From the IMG/VR virus record IMGVR_UViG_3300042888_001347, positions 1-34,495 of that record: a DNA stretch of 34,495 nt; one strand, given 5' to 3'. The notes below the pieces were generated by a model. That model did not search any database. It saw only the letters and a list, made by a program, of their open reading frames with translations, and was not told the origin of the DNA. Positions 15,656 through 22,399 of this stretch are shown here, piece by piece. Source of the stretch: a virus. Made by a program: the position numbers and the translations under genes. Position 1 is the first letter of the stretch, and the number at the start of each line of letters is the position of its first letter.

Positions 15656-16773
15656 GTCGTTCCTCTCTCCGCCTCAAGGGCAGCGATGCGTTCTCCGATC
15701 CATTCCATGCAATTCACGGCCATGCTGTTCCCCAGCGCCTTGTACCTCGGCCCATCCGGGCAATCCTCTGCTGCCTTCTTGCGCCAAGGAATGAGCGTGT
15801 AATCGTCGGGAAATCCCTGTAAACGCTCGCATTCAATGGGAAGTAGGCGGCGCACAGTCATGGCTTGCGCCACCCCATGCACATCTGCCTTCGTCATTGT
15901 GTACATAGCCCCTTCGGTTGACGCGCCTACACCTTGCGGCCCACCCTTGTCGCGCCCAATGAGGTTTCCCTGTATGGCAACAGTTGTCGCCCGCACGTCC
16001 CCGCAGTCAAACAGCGAGAGCGTGGGGTTGACCTGCCCCTCCACCCATGTCTCGTCATCGGTGTCAGACTGAGCGCGTTTGGCTTTGGTGTAGACCGCAA
16101 CTAACTGCTCTGGGTTGTTGCGACACTCTCCAGAGCGAGCCGCAAGGGTTCCGGCAATTTCTTCCCGCGCCGCTCCGCTCTTCGCAGAATGCCGCTGCAC
16201 GCTTTCGCGCTCAAACAATACCTTTGCGGCAGCGTCCCAGTTTCCAGCACCTCGCTCAACGAGGCAACCAACAACGAAGACTCTGCGTCTGCGCTGCGGG
16301 ACGGCACGGGGATGCCCGTGTGTTCTGCACCATTGAGCGTCCAGCACCCGGTAGGCGTACTGATACCCCAGTTCCCGTAGCCCCCCGAGGAGGGAACCAA
16401 AATCCCGTCCTCCGTTTGATGAGAGCACTCCCGGCACGTTTTCCCAAACAACCCATCGAGGCCGTAAACGTGCAGCAATCGCAAGGTAGGTAAGCATGAG
16501 GTTTCCGCGTGGGTCTTTGAGTCCTTGCCGGAGTCCTGCAACTGAAAAGGATTGGCAAGGTGTTCCAGCCACGAGAAGGTCAATTGATCCTGCATCTAAC
16601 GGCCACTCCTGAAATTTGGTCATGTCCCCAAAGTTGGGAACGTGAGGGTAATGATGCGCGAGAACCGCGCTAGGGAAGGGTTCAATCTCCGAGAATCCAA
16701 CAGGCTCCCAGCCAAGCCGATGCCAAGCAACGGTCGCGGCCTCAATGCCTGAACAGACGGATAGGTATTTCAT
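15652..16773 (-). CDS. DNA (cytosine-5) methyltransferase
   Basis: A 373-residue C5-methyltransferase with the family motifs in order: motif I-type SVCSGIEAATVAW (about 5-17), GTPCQSFSVAG with the catalytic Cys73, ENVPG (111-115), QRRRRVFVVG (160-169), a variable target-recognition region (about 170-310), RRLLPIECERLQGFPDDY and the C-terminal YKALGNSMAV. It transfers methyl groups from S-adenosylmethionine to cytosine C5 in a specific site. No restriction enzyme gene is adjacent, so it is probably a solitary phage enzyme that protects the genome from host restriction. The specificity cannot be read from sequence. It is coupled to both neighbours by ATGA overlaps. Confidence 0.93.
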   Translation of the reverse strand: MKYLSVCSGIEAATVAWHRLGWEPVGFSEIEPFPSAVLAHHYPHVPNFGDMTKFQEWPLDAGSIDLLVAGTPCQSFSVAGLRQGLKDPRGNLMLTYLAIAARLRPRWVVWENVPGVLSSNGGRDFGSLLGGLRELGYQYAYRVLDAQWCRTHGHPRAVPQRRRRVFVVGCLVERGAGNWDAAAKVLFERESVQRHSAKSGAAREEIAGTLAARSGECRNNPEQLVAVYTKAKRAQSDTDDETWVEGQVNPTLSLFDCGDVRATTVAIQGNLIGRDKGGPQGVGASTEGAMYTMTKADVHGVAQAMTVRRLLPIECERLQGFPDDYTLIPWRKKAAEDCPDGPRYKALGNSMAVNCMEWIGERIAALEAERGTT

Positions 16774-17114
16774 TCGTACATCTCCGGCGGCCGCGCCTCT
16801 AGGTACTCCCGGGTATGCCGCGAGTAGGTGGAGTTAATGACGAGCGCCATCGGGAAGTCTGATGGGACGCGCTCGTCATGGTCAAGGACTTGCCCGTCAA
16901 GGCTGACGGTCAGGATCTTCCAATCAAGCAAGCGCCATGCGGGCTGGTCGCCTGCGTCCGGGTTGCCGCCATCGACTTGGTAGCGACCTTCTAGGAGGAC
17001 GGTCACGCGGTTGGACATCAGGTACTCGGCAATCACCTCAGGGATTTCCGGCAGTTGATCCACGTTGATTTCGTACTCGACTTCCTTGAACTTGATCTTC
17101 TTCACGTCTCTCAT
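16770..17114 (-). CDS. Hypothetical early protein
   Basis: A 114-residue mixed protein: an N-terminal beta part (KIKFKEVEYEINVDQLPEI), a helix and strands containing VTVLLEGRYQVDGG, and the end YSRHTREYLEARPPEMYE. I recognise no family. It overlaps the methyltransferase start by 4 nt (ATGA) and the upstream gene likewise, so it belongs to the same early operon. Confidence 0.55.
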   Translation of the reverse strand: MRDVKKIKFKEVEYEINVDQLPEIPEVIAEYLMSNRVTVLLEGRYQVDGGNPDAGDQPAWRLLDWKILTVSLDGQVLDHDERVPSDFPMALVINSTYSRHTREYLEARPPEMYE

Positions 17115-17443
17115 GAGCGGTATTTCCTTTCGGTAGGGGTGATGGCAAAGAGGCTGTCGGGGATGGAGGACACAACGGCAATGAATACGCGCTGCGCCTT
17201 ACCAGCGCGACCAAGGCGCGTGCCGCCAGTAGGGGCAATCAGCCCTGCCGCGTGCAGCTCGCTGACCCGGCGACGCGCCCCCGCGTGTAGGTGCGCTGCG
17301 GCTTCGGCTTCGTCCGAGGTCAGCCCGTACGCCCCAGCCGCCTTGAAGGCGGCTAGGAGCGCGGCTTGAAGCCCTGCGAGTTTGCTGACCATGTCATCGG
17401 CGGCCGCGTGACTGGTCGCGGGGTCAGAGCGGCGGGCGGTCAA
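17111..17443 (-). CDS. Winged-helix DNA-binding protein
   Basis: A 110-residue protein. It begins RRSDPATSHAAADD, a motif frequent in small phage and prophage proteins, followed by a helical winged-helix domain: GLTSDEAEAAAHLHAGARRRVSELHAAGLI (about 40-70) and a beta wing TGGTRLGRAGKAQRVFI. This fits a small DNA-binding regulator. It lies second in the minus-strand early operon, so autoregulation or early-gene control is plausible but unproven. It overlaps both neighbours by 4 nt. Confidence 0.6.
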   Translation of the reverse strand: MTARRSDPATSHAAADDMVSKLAGLQAALLAAFKAAGAYGLTSDEAEAAAHLHAGARRRVSELHAAGLIAPTGGTRLGRAGKAQRVFIAVVSSIPDSLFAITPTERKYRS

Positions 17444-17694
17444 AGTGATACCACCGTGTTCTCATGGCGGGCAATGAATGCGCCTTCGGCTGCGTCGATT
17501 TCGTCAACACAAGCCGCAAAGGCGTTCTCGTTGTCATGGTCAACGGCGGCAAGGTCGTTGTGTGCGCGAATCACGCGCTGGCTCACGCCGTCCTTGATTT
17601 CCATAGCGGCGGCAAGCAGCGCATCGTTGTACTGCTTGGCAATACGGTCGCTATTCAAGGCATCGGTGACGGTCATTTGGGTCTTGGTAGACAT
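17440..17694 (-). CDS. First gene of the minus-strand early operon, hypothetical
   Basis: I start it at ATG 17694, with AGAGGA about 10 nt upstream; an in-frame ATG at 17748 would add 18 residues, and the frame stays open to 18015 through sequence that looks non-coding. The 84-residue product is acidic and helical (QYNDALLAAAMEIKDG, ENAFAACVDEIDAAEGAF) and has no recognised motif. As the promoter-proximal gene it should be expressed earliest. The function is unknown. Confidence 0.55.
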   Translation of the reverse strand: MSTKTQMTVTDALNSDRIAKQYNDALLAAAMEIKDGVSQRVIRAHNDLAAVDHDNENAFAACVDEIDAAEGAFIARHENTVVSL

Positions 17695-17891
17695 TTGCTC
17701 AGTCCTCTCAAACTGGGTGCGTTTGTCAGCGGCACGCGCCTCTGACATCGGAAAGATACTGACAGGTACATCGGCTCGCAAGGGGTCAATCCGTAAGTTT
17801 GTTGACGGATTTACACACAATCGCACATTCCTAGCCCGAAACCCGCATGAAATAAATTGACACCTCGCCCGATTATGATGCCGCTTGGTGT

Positions 17892-17917
17892 GCCAGCCGC
17901 GTTGGTGGTCGGCTGGC
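17892..17917. repeat. 8-bp inverted repeat
   Basis: GCCAGCCG (17892-17899) and CGGCTGGC (17910-17917) are perfect inverted copies around a 10-nt centre. There is no U tract on either strand, so it is not a terminator by itself; an operator or an RNA hairpin are the options. It lies between the minus-strand terminator and the early operon. Confidence 0.6.
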
Positions 17918-17929
17918 GCGGTTGGTACG

Positions 17930-17973
17930 CCAAAAATAAACGCGGCGCGGATCTTTCGATCGACACGCCGCGC
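17930..17973 (-). terminator. Rho-independent terminator, minus strand
   Basis: CGCGGCG (17941-17947) pairs with CGCCGCG (17966-17972), with a further GATC/GATC inner stem, and on the minus strand the hairpin is followed by TTTATTTTTGG (17940-17930). This is a strong intrinsic terminator. No minus-strand gene lies upstream of it within the control region, so it must end a short untranslated RNA or antisense transcription from the plus-strand arm. Confidence 0.65.
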
Positions 17974-18010
17974 TTCCGGGGGTGAGGTAAGGAGCGACCA
18001 AGGCCGCCCC

Positions 18011-18039
18011 GCCACATGGTGGCAGGTTTATGGTATCAT
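18011..18039 (+). promoter_or_regulatory. Extended -10 promoter candidate with palindrome
   Basis: TGG TATCAT (18031-18039) is an extended -10 element on the plus strand; the -35 region is poor. In its place stands the palindrome GCCAC-ATG-GTGGC (18011-18023), suited to binding an activator or repressor. Transcription would begin near 18046 and read into the HNH gene. The same bases also contain a TATGAT on the minus strand (18040-18035), so overlapping opposed promoters are possible. Confidence 0.35.
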
Positions 18040-18071
18040 ATTTCTAGCGACTCCCAACGTGGGGATTTGCC

Positions 18072-18134
18072 GAGCGGGTGGAATCGCTCAAAAACCAAAC
18101 AACCGTGGGCGGGCTAGGTTGCTTCCACCCGCTC
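18072..18134 (+). repeat. 12-bp inverted repeat in the leader of the plus-strand arm
   Basis: GAGCGGGTGGAA (18072-18083) and TTCCACCCGCTC (18123-18134) are perfect inverted copies 39 nt apart. The first arm can alternatively pair locally, GAGCG (18072-18076) with CGCTC (18085-18089). In RNA these stems exclude each other. The position, 30 nt before the HNH start, suits leader control. Confidence 0.6.
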
Positions 18135-18165
18135 CCAGCTCGCCCCGGCTTTTCGGAATAATGCT

Positions 18166-18588
18166 ATGGAATGCCAATACCCAAATCGAAACGGACGGCA
18201 GGGATATAAGCACGGATGCAGGTGTTTAAGGTGCAAGATTGGAAACCAGTCCAAGGACACAAAGTACCGAAACGGAAACGGAGCGGCGAAATGTCGCTTG
18301 CACGACCGGATGAATTGCAAGTTGAAGTGTGCAGATAAACGAGCAAGAAAATACGGGGTTATGTGCAGCGGATTCCCGCGCAAACTGATGTACGTCATCT
18401 ATCGAAATTGCCCGCCGGGGTGGTCGGTTGACCACATTATCCCGATGTCCAAAGGCGGCAGTCATCACCCAATGAACATCCAGTACATGACCCTGAAGGA
18501 AAATCTGCAAAAGGGCGCACGGGGATTCTGGCTAGAGACTCCGGGGACGGCCATGCAATGGTGGGATGTCCTGAAGGTCGATCAATGA
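18166..18588 (+). CDS. HNH endonuclease
   Basis: A 140-residue protein with an N-terminal basic, Cys-rich part (HGCRCLRCK, about 16-24, plus further Cys/His) that could bind zinc or DNA, and a C-terminal HNH motif: WSVDHIIPMSKGG (about 86-98, catalytic DH), then HHPMNIQYMTLKENLQKG with the Asn and final helix. HNH enzymes nick or cut DNA with one metal ion. It stands between the control region and the initiator gene, nearly 3 kb from the terminase, so a free-standing homing nuclease is more likely than a packaging nuclease, though either is possible. Its stop overlaps the next start (ATGA). Confidence 0.88.
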   Translation: MECQYPNRNGRQGYKHGCRCLRCKIGNQSKDTKYRNGNGAAKCRLHDRMNCKLKCADKRARKYGVMCSGFPRKLMYVIYRNCPPGWSVDHIIPMSKGGSHHPMNIQYMTLKENLQKGARGFWLETPGTAMQWWDVLKVDQ

Positions 18589-19010
18589 GCCGACCAATCA
18601 CCAGCGAAATCCTCGACCGGACAGACCTCAAATCGTCCGAGAAGCTCGTTCTCGTTGCCATTGCGTCTCACGGAGCCAACGCCTTCCCAAGCCAGCACCG
18701 ACTGGCGAAGCTCACTTCATTGAGCCTTCGCACGATCAAGGCGACCGTGAAAGGGCTTCGCGCCCGAGGCATCATTGCCACTACCCACAGTCGAAAGACC
18801 CTCACCTATTCCGTGGTTATTGAGAGTGCAACCATTGCACCTATGGTGCAGCCATTGCACCCGGATGGTGCAACCATTGCACTTCCGATGGTGCAACCAT
18901 TGCACCCAAACTCTAAAGGTAACTCTAAAGATAACTCTCCTCTCTCCGATTCTTGCAATGTGCGTCGGCAAACGGGCCGCGCACCGAGGGAGAGGGTCGT
19001 TCCGTTTTGA
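18585..19010 (+). CDS. Winged-helix replication initiator (lambda O-like arrangement)
   Basis: Start at ATG 18585, overlapping the HNH stop; an upstream in-frame ATG at 18558 is inside the HNH gene. Residues 1-70 form a winged-helix domain: ITSEILDRTDLKSSEKLVLVAIASHG, FPSQHRLAKLTSLSLRTIKATVKGL and a RGII...RKTLTYSV wing, of the kind that begins many phage replication initiators. Residues 80-108 are encoded by four iterons and read as repeated (M)VQPLHP-type segments, a sign that DNA structure constrains the protein. At 141 residues it lacks a long C-terminal domain, so the following gene may supply the loader function. Lambda O likewise contains its own origin within its gene. Confidence 0.65.
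   Translation: MSRPITSEILDRTDLKSSEKLVLVAIASHGANAFPSQHRLAKLTSLSLRTIKATVKGLRARGIIATTHSRKTLTYSVVIESATIAPMVQPLHPDGATIALPMVQPLHPNSKGNSKDNSPLSDSCNVRRQTGRAPRERVVPF
18826..18938. other. Probable replication origin: four iterons and tandem 12-mers
   Basis: Four copies of the 15-bp palindromic core GTGCAACCATTGCAC lie at 18826-18840, 18846-18860 (one mismatch), 18868-18882 and 18891-18905, spaced 20, 22 and 23 nt apart, about two helical turns. Directly after follow 2.5 tandem copies of AACTCTAAAGRT (18909-18938), AT-richer than their surroundings and suited to be the unwinding element. Iterons plus an AT-rich tandem block inside the initiator gene is the lambda ori plan. Confidence 0.75.
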
Positions 19011-19027
19011 TTGAAAGGAAACAAGCC

Positions 19028-19504
19028 ATGCAGACCGATACGCCGAGTTGGGGACAGAACAAAATGCTGATGTGCGATTTGTGGCCGAAGTGGAAACCAA
19101 CGCCAGCCGAAGGCGCGTTGCTGAACGAGCGATGGGGATCGCTCAAGCAGGACAAATTGAGGGAGTGCATTAAAAATAATCGGATGTCCCGGAACCAGAT
19201 CCCCGACCTGACGGCAATCCACACCGAGTATTGCAAGGTGAGCGGACAGCAGTACGCGCAAATCGCAGGTCATTCCGAGGTGGACACTACGCGCCAGAGT
19301 GCCAGCGCCTTGCAAGGCCCAACCTCGCAGGAGATCGCTGAGTGGGACTCGTGGGCAGCAAAGACCCTCGCCACCGTGACCGATGCCGAGATCGAAGCCG
19401 TGCGCGACATGATGACCTACGTCCCCACTACCGCCCGTGTCCTCGCCGTTGCCGTTGACTACGTCCGCTCGCAGGGGCGCAGGGTTGCCCCGAGACGCGC
19501 TTGA
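19028..19504 (+). CDS. Hypothetical protein, possible replication loader
   Basis: Start at ATG 19028 behind GAAAGGAAA; the frame is open further upstream but overlaps the initiator gene. The 158-residue product is mostly helical, with LWPKWKPTPAEGALLNERW near the start (about 15-35) and KLRECIKNNRMSRNQIPDLTAIHTEYCKV (about 42-70). The 'Lx.W.pt..e...' opening followed by short helices recalls phage helicase-loader N-terminal regions, and the gene follows the initiator as lambda P follows O. I see no Walker motifs. This is a positional guess only. Confidence 0.4.
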   Translation: MQTDTPSWGQNKMLMCDLWPKWKPTPAEGALLNERWGSLKQDKLRECIKNNRMSRNQIPDLTAIHTEYCKVSGQQYAQIAGHSEVDTTRQSASALQGPTSQEIAEWDSWAAKTLATVTDAEIEAVRDMMTYVPTTARVLAVAVDYVRSQGRRVAPRRA

Positions 19505-19570
19505 ACCACAAACACGCCTCCAAGCACGTCCAAGACCAAGGGACGCGTCTGGGGGCATTCTAGGAGACAC

Positions 19571-19909
19571 ATGAGATACACCAGTAAGCCGATAGCGCAG
19601 CAACTGAACCAACTCGCCACCTACTTCGCGCACGAAGGCTTTACGGTTGGGCGCACCGCGACCGGGATCGTTGCCGTCGATCAAGACGGCATCGTCATCC
19701 AAGTCAGCCCGTTCCGCACCAGCGTCCAAGTCCGACACAGCATTCACGGCCGCTTCCGCGAGGAGTACGTCAAAAAACTCCCAACCACCGACTGGTTCAC
19801 CGTCCGCATCCCCGTCCTCATGCGATGGGCGAAAGACCCCCACAGCAAGGAAATGAACCGCTCCGTCAGCGTTTCGCGCCGACCTAAACCCTTGCAGGTA
19901 AACCCATGA
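19571..19909 (+). CDS. Hypothetical protein, first of two tandem paralogues
   Basis: A 112-residue protein with a TAGGAGA ribosome site. Visible pattern: an N-terminal helix (KPIAQQLNQLATYFAHEGF), a strand pair TVGRTATGIVAVDQDGIVIQVSPFRTS, and VREEY-like and RWAKD segments. The next gene encodes a clearly related protein (HEGF.VG.T.TG.VA.D.DG.VIQ.SP.RTS), so this is a tandem duplication followed by divergence. The family is unknown; its place between replication and packaging genes does not decide the role. Confidence 0.55.
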   Translation: MRYTSKPIAQQLNQLATYFAHEGFTVGRTATGIVAVDQDGIVIQVSPFRTSVQVRHSIHGRFREEYVKKLPTTDWFTVRIPVLMRWAKDPHSKEMNRSVSVSRRPKPLQVNP

Positions 19910-20328
19910 AATACGCCACCAAACCAAACAAGACCAAACTTGCACGCGTCGCCGCCTACCTGCGTGACGAGGGCTTTGTTGTCGGTCTGACGCATACCGG
20001 GTTAGTCGCAATCGACGATGACGGGTTAGTCATTCAAGCCTCACCCTGTCGCACCAGCGCACAGATTTACCACCCCATCCTCAAAGTCTTCCGTGAAGAA
20101 TACGAGCCGCGAATTGCAGAAACCTGCTGGCTAGGCGAGCGCATAGCCATGCTGATTGAGTGGGCAAAGGACAAGGACGCAGTTGAACTCCCGCACATAA
20201 TCGGCGTTTCGCGTCGCCCTGTTCCATCTCGCGCTTCTCGCGCTATACTTGCAAGCATATGTACCCCATCAGCACCTACGACGATTTCAAGCACTACATA
20301 CGCACAGCCGTTGAATGGCAAGGCATGA
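19906..20328 (+). CDS. Hypothetical protein, second tandem paralogue with C-terminal extension
   Basis: A 140-residue protein starting with an ATGA overlap. Residues 1-107 align with the preceding protein through KPxxxxLxxxAxYxxxEGFxVG, GLVAIDDDGLVIQASPCRTSAQ, FREEY and the end GVSRRPVP. The last 30 residues have no counterpart in the paralogue and are encoded by DNA shared with the start of the next gene (overlap of 70 nt), so they look like readthrough into a region that also holds a promoter. The function is unknown. Confidence 0.5.
   Translation: MKYATKPNKTKLARVAAYLRDEGFVVGLTHTGLVAIDDDGLVIQASPCRTSAQIYHPILKVFREEYEPRIAETCWLGERIAMLIEWAKDKDAVELPHIIGVSRRPVPSRASRAILASICTPSAPTTISSTTYAQPLNGKA
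20222..20249 (+). promoter_or_regulatory. Promoter candidate for the small HTH gene
   Basis: TATACT (20244-20249) is a near-consensus -10, with TTCCAT (20222-20227) 16 nt upstream as a weak -35. The expected start of transcription (about 20256) is only a few bases before the ATG at 20259, and no ribosome site precedes that ATG, so the message would be nearly leaderless. Confidence 0.4.
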
Positions 20329-20513
20329 CCAGAGGCGAGCTGGCAAACCGCATGGATGCCGATGGCATCCTTCGCGCTCATACCGTCCGCTGCCTCCTCG
20401 GCACACCGGGAACGCGCAACGGGCGCAGGAAGCCTGCGTTCGACTCCGCGCTTGCAATCGCGCACGCCGCCGGATTTGAGTTGATTCTGAGAAAGCGGAA
20501 GGTACGATCATGA
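20259..20513 (+). CDS. Small helix-turn-helix protein
   Basis: An 84-residue protein. YDDFKHYIRTAVEWQGMTRGELANRMDADG (about 6-36) with the following HTVRCLLGTPGTR region has the XRE-like helix-turn-helix pattern common in phage regulators, and the C-terminus FDSALAIAHAAGFELILRKRK is typical for such small proteins (antitoxin-like HTH). The start at 20259 is supported by the full HTH and a promoter immediately upstream; there is no Shine-Dalgarno sequence. The first 70 nt overlap the preceding gene. It may control the packaging/head operon that follows. Confidence 0.6.
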   Translation: MYPISTYDDFKHYIRTAVEWQGMTRGELANRMDADGILRAHTVRCLLGTPGTRNGRRKPAFDSALAIAHAAGFELILRKRKVRS

Positions 20514-20935
20514 CAGAAGACGCACCCCTCGATAGGGGGAAGGGGGATGTCCGCGACCTCGTCACGCGCCGCGACAAGACCCTGCACCTCTCTTGCCTTG
20601 AGCGAGCCGTTTACGGCGGTTGGGACATTCCAGCCGAGGCAGCCAAGTCTGCGCCCGCCTTCCTACAGGACGTAATGAACGACCCGAACATGGATACCCG
20701 CACCCGCGTGCGAGCCGTGGAAGTCCTTGCATCCCTGTCCCGTGACCGCGTAGACGCGACCGTGCAGCTCGACCGCATCCTGCGCCTTGACGCTGGTACG
20801 GCAACTGACCGCGTGGAAGTGATCCACGACCTTGGAGATCAAGCCCTTGATGCCGTCGCTCAAAGCCTCAACCAGATCCAACCAGCCCCCAAGTGCCTTC
20901 CAAAGCCAAAGCGAAAACCAAAGCGCAAAGCCTGA
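20510..20935 (+). CDS. Putative terminase small subunit
   Basis: A 141-residue helical protein that starts with an ATGA overlap and ends 43 nt inside the large terminase gene. It has AVYGGWDIPAEAAKSAPAFLQDVMND (about 32-57), then TRTRVRAVEVLASLSRDRVDATVQLDRIL, a helical pattern with an 'accumulate RVLASM..D' flavour often seen in proteins next to TerL, and a lysine-rich tail (KPKRKPKRKA). Position and size suit TerS, which binds the packaging start site. No classical HTH is obvious at the N-terminus, so the call is provisional. Confidence 0.45.
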   Translation: MTEDAPLDRGKGDVRDLVTRRDKTLHLSCLERAVYGGWDIPAEAAKSAPAFLQDVMNDPNMDTRTRVRAVEVLASLSRDRVDATVQLDRILRLDAGTATDRVEVIHDLGDQALDAVAQSLNQIQPAPKCLPKPKRKPKRKA

Positions 20936-22359
20936 CCCCGGAGCAAGCGGTCGCCGCAGCGCGGGAGAACCCGGCAGCGTTCTTGGCCTTGTGCCTCGGA
21001 AAGCCCGTCTCCGACCTGCAACGCAGTCTGCTCGCGCACGGGTTGAAGCACCATAGTTGGTACGCAGAACTGCCCCGAGGACACGCCAAGACCTCGACCC
21101 TCACCTACCTTGCCGCGTGGTGGCTCGGTCGTCGCCCAGCGACACGCTTTAAGCTCATCGGGCAGAACGACGAAGCCGCGTCGGCTACCTCTCGCTTCCT
21201 GCGCGACATCATCCGCAGCCCCATCTACCGCGCCACCTTCCCGCACGTTGAACTCAAGCCCGGGGAAGATACGGTCATGGCGTGGTCAATCACCGCGCCC
21301 GGGGTAGGGGCAAGGCGTGACCCGTCCGTGCAAGCCTCCGGCATCTTCGGACGCACGGGCGGACGCGCCGATGTTCTTTGGCCGGATGACATTTGCGACC
21401 TACGCAACGCCGTCCTCCAGCCGACCCTCCGCGCACAGGTCAAGGAGGCGATGAACAACATCTGGCTCCCCATGCTTGACCCGTCCGCCAAGCACCCCGC
21501 CCGCATTTGGCGCACGGCGACCCCCTTCCATACGGACGACATCACCGCCGACTGGCGCAGGGAATGCGAACGGGCTGGCACGCTCCTACGCGAGCCTTGC
21601 CGGGGACTGATTAGCCCGTGGGCAAGCGTGTTCACGCCTGAGATCCTCGACCAGAAGCGCCGCGAGATGGGGCCGATGGCATACGCTAGAGCCTACGAAC
21701 TCGTTCCGCTGTCCTCCGACCTCCTGATCTTCCGACCGGAATGGACGCGCTACTACCGCCCCGGGACGGTTCCCCTTGGTACGCGCACGGTCGCCGCTAT
21801 TGACTGGGGATACGGCAAGAAGCGCCAAGAGCGCGACGACCCCGACTACTCGGTCTGCATCGTGGGCGAGGTTGACCAAGCCCGCAACCTGTACCTGACC
21901 GACATCCTCCGCGTCCGCGAGTCCTTCCCCGACTTCGCTCGCATGGCGAAAGACCTCGTCGAGCGCCGAGGGGTAGGCATGGTGCTGGCGGAAGCGAACG
22001 GGCCGCAGAAGGGTGTGTTTGACCAGTTCCGCCAAGACTGCCACCAGCCCGTCATTGCAGTCACCCGTACCGCCGACAAGCATTTACGAGCCGCCGCCGC
22101 CCAGCCGTTCGTTGAGCAGGGGAAGCTCCTGTTCCCGCAGAACCATGACGGGCAAGTCCACGCCGACTTCCGTTCCACCCTTGACGAAATGCTCGCCTTC
22201 CCCGCTGGTAGTCACGACGACACGGTGGACTGCATCGTTGACCTCTGCACCGCAGCGTCAAGCGGCACGGTGGTGACCTCGGGCGGCGCGGTCACCGTGG
22301 CAACCGACACGAGCAGGATGTTCGATTCTCGCGCAGTCAAGCGCAGAATGTTCGGTTGA
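20893..22359 (+). CDS. Terminase large subunit (TerL)
   Basis: A 488-residue packaging motor. ATPase domain: Walker A PRGHAKTS (61-68), Walker B DVLWPDD with D165/D166, and the coupling motif TATPF (208-212). RNase H-like nuclease domain: DWGYG with D304, LAEANG with E368, and HDDTVD (441-446). It packs DNA into the prohead and cuts it. The start chosen is GTG 20893, which has no clear Shine-Dalgarno sequence and lies inside the preceding gene; coupling is therefore likely, and an in-frame start further downstream cannot be excluded. The packaging mode (cos or pac) cannot be read from the sequence. Confidence 0.93.
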   Translation: MPSKAKAKTKAQSLTPEQAVAAARENPAAFLALCLGKPVSDLQRSLLAHGLKHHSWYAELPRGHAKTSTLTYLAAWWLGRRPATRFKLIGQNDEAASATSRFLRDIIRSPIYRATFPHVELKPGEDTVMAWSITAPGVGARRDPSVQASGIFGRTGGRADVLWPDDICDLRNAVLQPTLRAQVKEAMNNIWLPMLDPSAKHPARIWRTATPFHTDDITADWRRECERAGTLLREPCRGLISPWASVFTPEILDQKRREMGPMAYARAYELVPLSSDLLIFRPEWTRYYRPGTVPLGTRTVAAIDWGYGKKRQERDDPDYSVCIVGEVDQARNLYLTDILRVRESFPDFARMAKDLVERRGVGMVLAEANGPQKGVFDQFRQDCHQPVIAVTRTADKHLRAAAAQPFVEQGKLLFPQNHDGQVHADFRSTLDEMLAFPAGSHDDTVDCIVDLCTAASSGTVVTSGGAVTVATDTSRMFDSRAVKRRMFG

Positions 22360-22399
22360 ATCGGTACGATGCTTGCGGACTACTCAACAAAGGAACCAC

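Larger units (their letters stand above)
17695..18165. other. Divergent control region without convincing genes
   Basis: This 471-bp stretch separates the minus-strand early operon (starting at 17694) from the plus-strand arm (starting at 18166). I see no credible coding region. It holds a TCCGT/ACGGA repeat near 17800-17820, an 8-bp inverted repeat (17892-17917), a minus-strand terminator (17930-17973), a GCCAC-ATG-GTGGC palindrome (18011-18023) next to a plus-strand extended -10, and a 12-bp inverted repeat (18072-18134). It probably carries early promoters and their control sites. Confidence 0.6.

Noticed and set aside
17857-17879. TTGACA...TATGAT as a promoter in the control region
   Set aside because: The spacer is only 11 nt, far too short for sigma70.
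18060-18135. tRNA-like stretch (GCCGAGCGGGTGGAA resembles a D-arm)
   Set aside because: No T-arm consensus, no proper acceptor pairing and no CCA; the resemblance comes from the inverted repeat.
18806-20011. Long minus-strand reading frame (401 codons) across the initiator and following genes
   Set aside because: It crosses several well-supported plus-strand genes and the iterons, and its translation has no recognisable domain; long antisense frames are common in GC-rich DNA.
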